Positions 13,026-16,251 of a DNA stretch of 16,251 nt are shown here, piece after piece. Source of the DNA: Bacillota bacterium (GTDB taxonomy: Bacteria; Bacillota; Clostridia; Peptostreptococcales; Anaerovoracaceae). The DNA is taken from assembly GCA_017543805.1 (NCBI GenBank), contig JAFYFK010000121.1:1-16251 (forward strand). The letters run 5' to 3'. Position 1 is the stretch's first letter, and each line of letters opens with the position of its first letter. Under the pieces are notes generated by a model, which was not told the origin of the DNA, did no database searches, and saw only the letters and a list, made by a program, of their open reading frames with translations. The translations under genes and the position numbers were made by a program.

Positions 13026-13922
13026 ATGCAGGATATCACTCTTCAGCAGATAGAGATCTTTCTTGCAGTCGCGGAACAGCTGAGCCTTTCAGGGGCCGCC
13101 CGCGACCTGTTCATCAATCAGTCAGCTGTCAGCCGATGGATCCAGCGTCTTGAGAAATCGCTCAACACCCAGCTGTTCACACGCAGTAACAAGGGCGTAG
13201 AACTTACCGCGGACGGCGAATTCCTATACTCGGAGTTTCGTCCGCTATTCGACAAGCTCGGAAACGTGCTCCAGAACATCCACGCTATGTACAACACCCC
13301 TGAGAACGTACTGCGTGTAGGGTGCTACCACTCGGATGAGATCGTCACCGAATTCAGATCTCAGATAAAACCCTTTGAGCGTGCCCATCCGGATACGCTC
13401 ATAAAACTCGAGCTCCTCGAGTATAAGGAAGTCACTGAGGCTCTCCTCTGCGGGAAAGTGGACTGCACTGTCTCGTATGATATAGGCTTCAGTTTCCCGA
13501 AGATGCTGGAATCGAAGCCGTTTAAAGTGCTGCTCCCCAATCTGTCCATAAGCGCCTCCCATCCACTTATAAAGGACGGGAAACTGGACCTCAGAAAACT
13601 CAGCGGCGAGACTATGCTGCTGGTGATCACGCCCGAAGCCTACAATGCCGAGGCGTGGAAGCTGGATATATGCCGTAAGAACGGATTCGAACCGTGCAAT
13701 ATAGAATATCTGCCAAGTCCGTTTGCCAGAGAAATAGCGATCAAGAACGGCCGCGGCTTCTCGATCGGCGGCAGCGACCAGAACTGCCACTTCCCCGCTG
13801 AGATAAAGCTGTTTCCGATCGAACCTGCTGACGGTGCTCAACAGAGGATGGTAATTAACTGGCAGAAAAACAGTCTCTCTCACGCGACCAGAGAGCTTAT
13901 CGAATCAATTAAAGGTGTCTGA
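13026..13922 (+). CDS. LysR family transcriptional regulator
   Basis: This 298-residue protein has the normal LysR length. Residues 4-63 are the winged helix-turn-helix (LQQIEIFLAVAEQLSLSGAA, then QSAVSRWIQRLEKSLNTQLF and the TRSNKGVELTADGEFL wing). From about residue 90 comes the periplasmic-binding-protein-like effector domain (LRVGCYHSDEIVTEF through GRGFSIGG). It binds DNA as a tetramer and responds to a small ligand, often the substrate or product of its target enzyme. The ATG follows AAAGGAG by 7 nt. It is transcribed away from the FAD_binding_2 gene across a 167-bp gap, the classical LysR arrangement, and convergently with the OYE-type reductase. The most likely target is the divergent flavoprotein, possibly also the reductase. 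It is the only plus-strand gene seen here, and its ligand is unknown. Confidence 0.93.
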   Translation: MQDITLQQIEIFLAVAEQLSLSGAARDLFINQSAVSRWIQRLEKSLNTQLFTRSNKGVELTADGEFLYSEFRPLFDKLGNVLQNIHAMYNTPENVLRVGCYHSDEIVTEFRSQIKPFERAHPDTLIKLELLEYKEVTEALLCGKVDCTVSYDIGFSFPKMLESKPFKVLLPNLSISASHPLIKDGKLDLRKLSGETMLLVITPEAYNAEAWKLDICRKNGFEPCNIEYLPSPFAREIAIKNGRGFSIGGSDQNCHFPAEIKLFPIEPADGAQQRMVINWQKNSLSHATRELIESIKGV

Positions 13923-13940
13923 AGCCTGAAAAAACCTAAA

Positions 13941-13970
13941 AGGGCGTGCCGCTTCCGTGCGGCACGCCCT
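13941..13970. terminator. Bidirectional Rho-independent terminator
   Basis: A perfect 12-bp stem (AGGGCGTGCCGC and its complement) with a 6-nt loop lies between the converging LysR and OYE-type genes. The plus strand continues with CTGTTTTGC and the minus strand with TTTAGGTTTTTTC, so it can stop both transcripts. Confidence 0.9.
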
Positions 13971-13981
13971 CTGTTTTGCTG

Positions 13982-15925
13982 TCAGATCCTGCCTATGTTC
14001 CTGGCGGTGACATACGCGGTCGCTACGGCGTTCTTGATGTTGCTGGGCGCCGTGCAGTCGCCGAGCTGGTAGAATTCCGGCGCGGCGCTGTAAAGCGCCA
14101 TCGCTTCGTCCTGAAGTGCTCTCTGTCCGACTGCGTAGATGACGGTGTCCGCCGGGAAGAAGACTTCGGCTCCGTCCTTCACGCACTTGACGCCATCCGC
14201 CGTGATCTCGGCGGCACGGGTAGAGAGGCTGATCTCGATCTTGTACTTTTCCAGCTGGACCTTAACGCCCTTCATATGCTGGAAGTTGCCGCCGTCGTTG
14301 ATTGCGTCCATCATCTCGACGATCTTGACGTTGCGGCCGAGCATCGCAAGGTATACGGCGAGTTCGACTCCCACGAGGCCGGCGCCGAGTATCACCGCGT
14401 TTTTGCCGACGCGGTCGGGCTCTGTATACGCATTCTCAGCGGAGATGACGTTTGCTCCGTCGATTCCGGGGATCGGCGGTTTTACGGGAACTGCACCGAG
14501 GGCTGCGATGACAGCGTCCGCTCCGAAAGAAGCCGCGTTTTCAGGCGTTACTTCGGTGTTGAGACGCACGTCGATGCCGAGTTTCTCTATCGTTCTCTTC
14601 TGACGTTCAATATAATCGTCAAGTCTGAACTTGAAGGGGACATTTCGCTCGCAGTTGAGCGTGCCGCCAAGCTCGGACGACTTTTCGCAGAGGGTGACCG
14701 TGTGCCCGCGCTGAGCCGCGGTAATAGCGGCCTCCATGCCGCCTATTCCGCCGCCCACTACGAGGACCTTCTTGAGATGGGCAGGCTTCGGGAAGTAGAG
14801 AGCCTCCTCTTCCCGGCCGATCTCAGGATTGCAGGCGCAGGAGAAATGGCCGTTCCTTACCAAGTCAGAGAAGCAGGTCAGGCAGCGCATGCACTTGTTT
14901 ATCTCGTCCTCGCGGCCTGTCTGGGCTTTGATCGGAAGATCGGGATCCGCGATGAGAGCGCGGGCCATCTCGACCACGTCAGCCTTGCCTGAAGCGATTA
15001 TCTCCTCGAGGAGTTCGGGGTCGCACAGTGCGCCGATAGCCGCGATGGGCGTCTTTACGTGTTTCTTGACCTCCGCTGCGTATTTTACATTGCAGCCCTC
15101 GTCCAGGAAGAGACTGGGGTGTGTGATCGGGAAGAGTGATTCAACCTCATGGCTGCCGACGGAGACATGTATCAGATCGCAGTATTCTTCGATCTGTTTC
15201 GCAAATGCGATGCCTTCTTCTATGTCGTATCCGCCGTCATAGCACTCGCTTCCGCTGATGCGGACCTCTATCGGGAATTTAGGGCCGACGGCCTTCCTGA
15301 TAGCCTTGAGGCACTCGACCGTGATGCGTGCACGGTTCTCTATGGGCGCTCCGCCCCACTTGTCCTTTCTGGTGTTGAGTTTGGGGTTCAGGAACTGATG
15401 CATCATCCACCCGTGGCCGGCATGGACGTTTACCATCCCGAAGCCGCATTTCTTGGCCATGAGCGCAGCGTCAGCGTATTTCTGTATGGTGCGTTCTATG
15501 ATCTCTTCCGGCATTTCCTTGACCTGGCGTCCGTCGAAATACGTGTAGTCGACAGGACCGTAGATGACGTCGGGCGCGCCGGGATAACGGTTAGCTCCGG
15601 CTCCTCCGTGGGACAGTTCGGCGACACATATAGCACCGTATCTGGAAACGGAGTCGGTGAGGAGCGAGAGTCCGTGAACGGAGGCGGGATTGTCCATCTC
15701 GATCTTGTACTCTGTAGTCTTGCCGTAGAGGGAATCGACTATGCACTCGCCTACGGCGACCGACGCCGCTCCGCCCATGGCCTTTCTGCCGTAATACTGG
15801 GGCGCGGTCGGCATGAGAGTACCGTTCACGAACGTGTATCTCAGACCGGTAGGGGAAGCGAATATGCGGTTTTTGAAAACTACTCCCGCCAACTTGATTG
15901 GTTTGAAAAGGTGTTCATATTTCAT
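13982..15925 (-). CDS. OYE/FadH/BaiCD-type FMN, 4Fe-4S, FAD NAD(P)H-dependent C=C reductase
   Basis: The 647 residues match the full length of the 2,4-dienoyl-CoA reductase / enoate reductase / BaiCD class. Residues 1-335 form the old-yellow-enzyme TIM barrel (LFKPIKLAGVVFKNRI, HGGAGANR, HAGHGWMMHQFLNPKLNTR, KWGGAPIENRAR). Cys345, 348, 351 and 363 are the likely 4Fe-4S ligands, spaced C-x2-C-x2-C-x11-C. Residues 384-647 are the FAD/NAD(P)H domain (VVGGGIGGMEAA at 389-400, a second Rossmann motif GAGLVGVELAVYL, and the closing LGDCTAPSN). Electrons pass from NAD(P)H through FAD and the cluster to FMN, reducing an activated C=C bond in the cytosol. By eye, catalytic His259 is kept (GSHE), but the position of FadH Tyr166 is Trp173. 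The ribosome site before the ATG is weak (GGTGAA) and sits after a hairpin. Possible substrates are enoates, steroid or bile-acid enones, or cinnamates; the sequence does not decide. Confidence 0.93.
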   Translation of the reverse strand: MKYEHLFKPIKLAGVVFKNRIFASPTGLRYTFVNGTLMPTAPQYYGRKAMGGAASVAVGECIVDSLYGKTTEYKIEMDNPASVHGLSLLTDSVSRYGAICVAELSHGGAGANRYPGAPDVIYGPVDYTYFDGRQVKEMPEEIIERTIQKYADAALMAKKCGFGMVNVHAGHGWMMHQFLNPKLNTRKDKWGGAPIENRARITVECLKAIRKAVGPKFPIEVRISGSECYDGGYDIEEGIAFAKQIEEYCDLIHVSVGSHEVESLFPITHPSLFLDEGCNVKYAAEVKKHVKTPIAAIGALCDPELLEEIIASGKADVVEMARALIADPDLPIKAQTGREDEINKCMRCLTCFSDLVRNGHFSCACNPEIGREEEALYFPKPAHLKKVLVVGGGIGGMEAAITAAQRGHTVTLCEKSSELGGTLNCERNVPFKFRLDDYIERQKRTIEKLGIDVRLNTEVTPENAASFGADAVIAALGAVPVKPPIPGIDGANVISAENAYTEPDRVGKNAVILGAGLVGVELAVYLAMLGRNVKIVEMMDAINDGGNFQHMKGVKVQLEKYKIEISLSTRAAEITADGVKCVKDGAEVFFPADTVIYAVGQRALQDEAMALYSAAPEFYQLGDCTAPSNIKNAVATAYVTARNIGRI

Positions 15926-15937
15926 GGCTTTTCACCG

Positions 15938-15952
15938 TCGCCCGAAGGGCGA
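15938..15952 (-). other. Stem-loop in the leader of the OYE-type reductase gene
   Basis: TCGCCC and GGGCGA form a perfect 6-bp stem with a 3-nt loop, ending 12 nt before the start codon. On the mRNA it sits just upstream of the weak ribosome site and separates it from a better AAAGGATG match about 30 nt upstream of the ATG. Confidence 0.5.
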
Positions 15953-16001
15953 TCATCCTTTCGTCTGGATTGCCGGAATCATCATCGGTAATGCTGTTTA
16001 T

Positions 16002-16030
16002 ATATTATTTTATCGGCTGGAAAAAAGCAA
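16002..16030 (-). promoter_or_regulatory. Weak candidate promoter of the OYE-type reductase gene
   Basis: Minus strand: TTGCTT (16025-16030), a 17-bp spacer, TAATAT (16002-16007). Both boxes are poor matches (3 of 6 and 4 of 6), so the gene may need an activator, or the true promoter may lie elsewhere in 15953-16117. Nothing else was seen in that stretch. Confidence 0.3.
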
Positions 16031-16117
16031 CCGCCTACCTGTACCCCGTTATGTCTTTTCATCATGGTATATCCTGTTGTGACCTCTCATCTTTCGGTCT
16101 GTCAGCACTTAATCAGG

Positions 16118-16247
16118 ACCACCAGTAAACTGGTGGTTTGAACAGCCCCTGGAAGGGGCTATTACGGACATAACCCCTAAAAGGGGCACTGAATAGTTTG
16201 ACACCGCATTACCATCACAGGCAGCCGCTTCAAGCGGCTGTCTTTTT
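16118..16247 (+). ncRNA. Array of four small hairpins, possible structured RNA or mobile-element end
   Basis: Four perfect stem-loops follow one another in 130 bp without any ORF. They are 16118-16137 (8 bp, ACCACCAG, loop TAAA), 16144-16160 (7 bp, AGCCCCT, loop GGA), 16174-16186 (5 bp, CCCCT, loop AAA) and 16222-16240 (7 bp, CAGCCGC, loop TTCAA) with a T-run after it. The single-stranded link TGAATAGTTTGACACCGCAT lies between the third and fourth. This looks like the 3' end of a structured transcript on the plus strand, or the palindromic end of an IS200/IS605-like element. No transposase is visible, but the window stops here. The RNA type is not identified and the strand is inferred from the T-run. 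Confidence 0.45.
16219..16247 (+). terminator. Rho-independent terminator ending the hairpin array
   Basis: The stem CAGCCGC/GCGGCTG, extended by a G-T and two normal pairs at its base, has loop TTCAA and is followed by TCTTTTT on the plus strand. No plus-strand gene precedes it, so it ends either the hairpin RNA or a transcript not recognised here. Confidence 0.7.
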
Positions 16248-16251
16248 ATGC

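Noticed and set aside
13245..13883. A 212-codon minus-strand frame opposite the LysR gene
   Set aside because: The LysR protein is complete with a helix-turn-helix and a normal length; the antisense frame is a by-product of codon use.
11395..15925. The redox cluster as a bile-acid-inducible (bai) operon
   Set aside because: Only two flavoenzyme types overlap with bai; the CoA ligase, CoA transferase, dehydratase, transporter and hydroxysteroid dehydrogenase are missing and gene order differs.
13946..15991. Plus-strand open frames of 348 and 280 codons opposite the OYE-type gene
   Set aside because: They are antisense shadows of a full-length, clearly recognised enzyme; their translations show no family motif.

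Overview
The window looks like chromosomal DNA of a Gram-positive Firmicute, most likely a Clostridia-class anaerobe. The reasons are S-layer-homology (SLH) domains, strong AAGGAGG-type ribosome binding sites, good sigma-A promoters (TTGNNN-17-TATNAT), GC-rich Rho-independent terminators, and two oxygen-independent flavoenzyme types common in gut clostridia. This placement is inferred from content; no marker gene or rRNA is present. Apart from one LysR regulator, every gene is on the minus strand.

Layout from left to right. (1) 1-1320: a MATE-family multidrug/sodium antiporter, cut by the window edge and missing only its last residues, with its own consensus promoter. (2) 1500-1706: a 68-residue, highly charged protein built of three 17-residue repeats, with a near-consensus promoter and its own terminator. 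(3) 1888-10538: a two-gene surface operon. A 310-residue secreted protein with three SLH domains is followed after 53 nt by a 2554-residue secreted protein made of fibronectin-III-like domains. The second half of the giant protein is a fourfold long repeat of about 315 residues containing an aromatic-rich module I do not recognise. The operon promoter is flanked by two inverted repeats that look like operators, and a 17-bp hairpin terminator follows the giant gene. (4) 10912-11364: the 5'-truncated tail of another SLH protein, a probable pseudogene. (5) 11395-15925: a redox module. A cytosolic FAD_binding_2 (fumarate-reductase-like) flavoprotein is divergent from a LysR-type regulator, and the regulator converges on a 647-residue old-yellow-enzyme/FadH/BaiCD-type FMN, 4Fe-4S and FAD reductase. 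(6) 16118-16247: a dense run of four small hairpins ending in a terminator, with no ORF; it may be a structured RNA or the end of a mobile element.

How the genes may work together. The SLH protein can bind the cell wall, while the giant protein has a signal peptide but no visible anchor, so the first may tether or organise the second. LysR sits between the two flavoenzymes and probably controls at least the divergent one in response to its substrate. Together these suggest reduction of an activated C=C bond in a diet- or host-derived compound, but the substrate cannot be read from sequence.

No tRNA, rRNA, CRISPR array or recognisable transposase gene was found.
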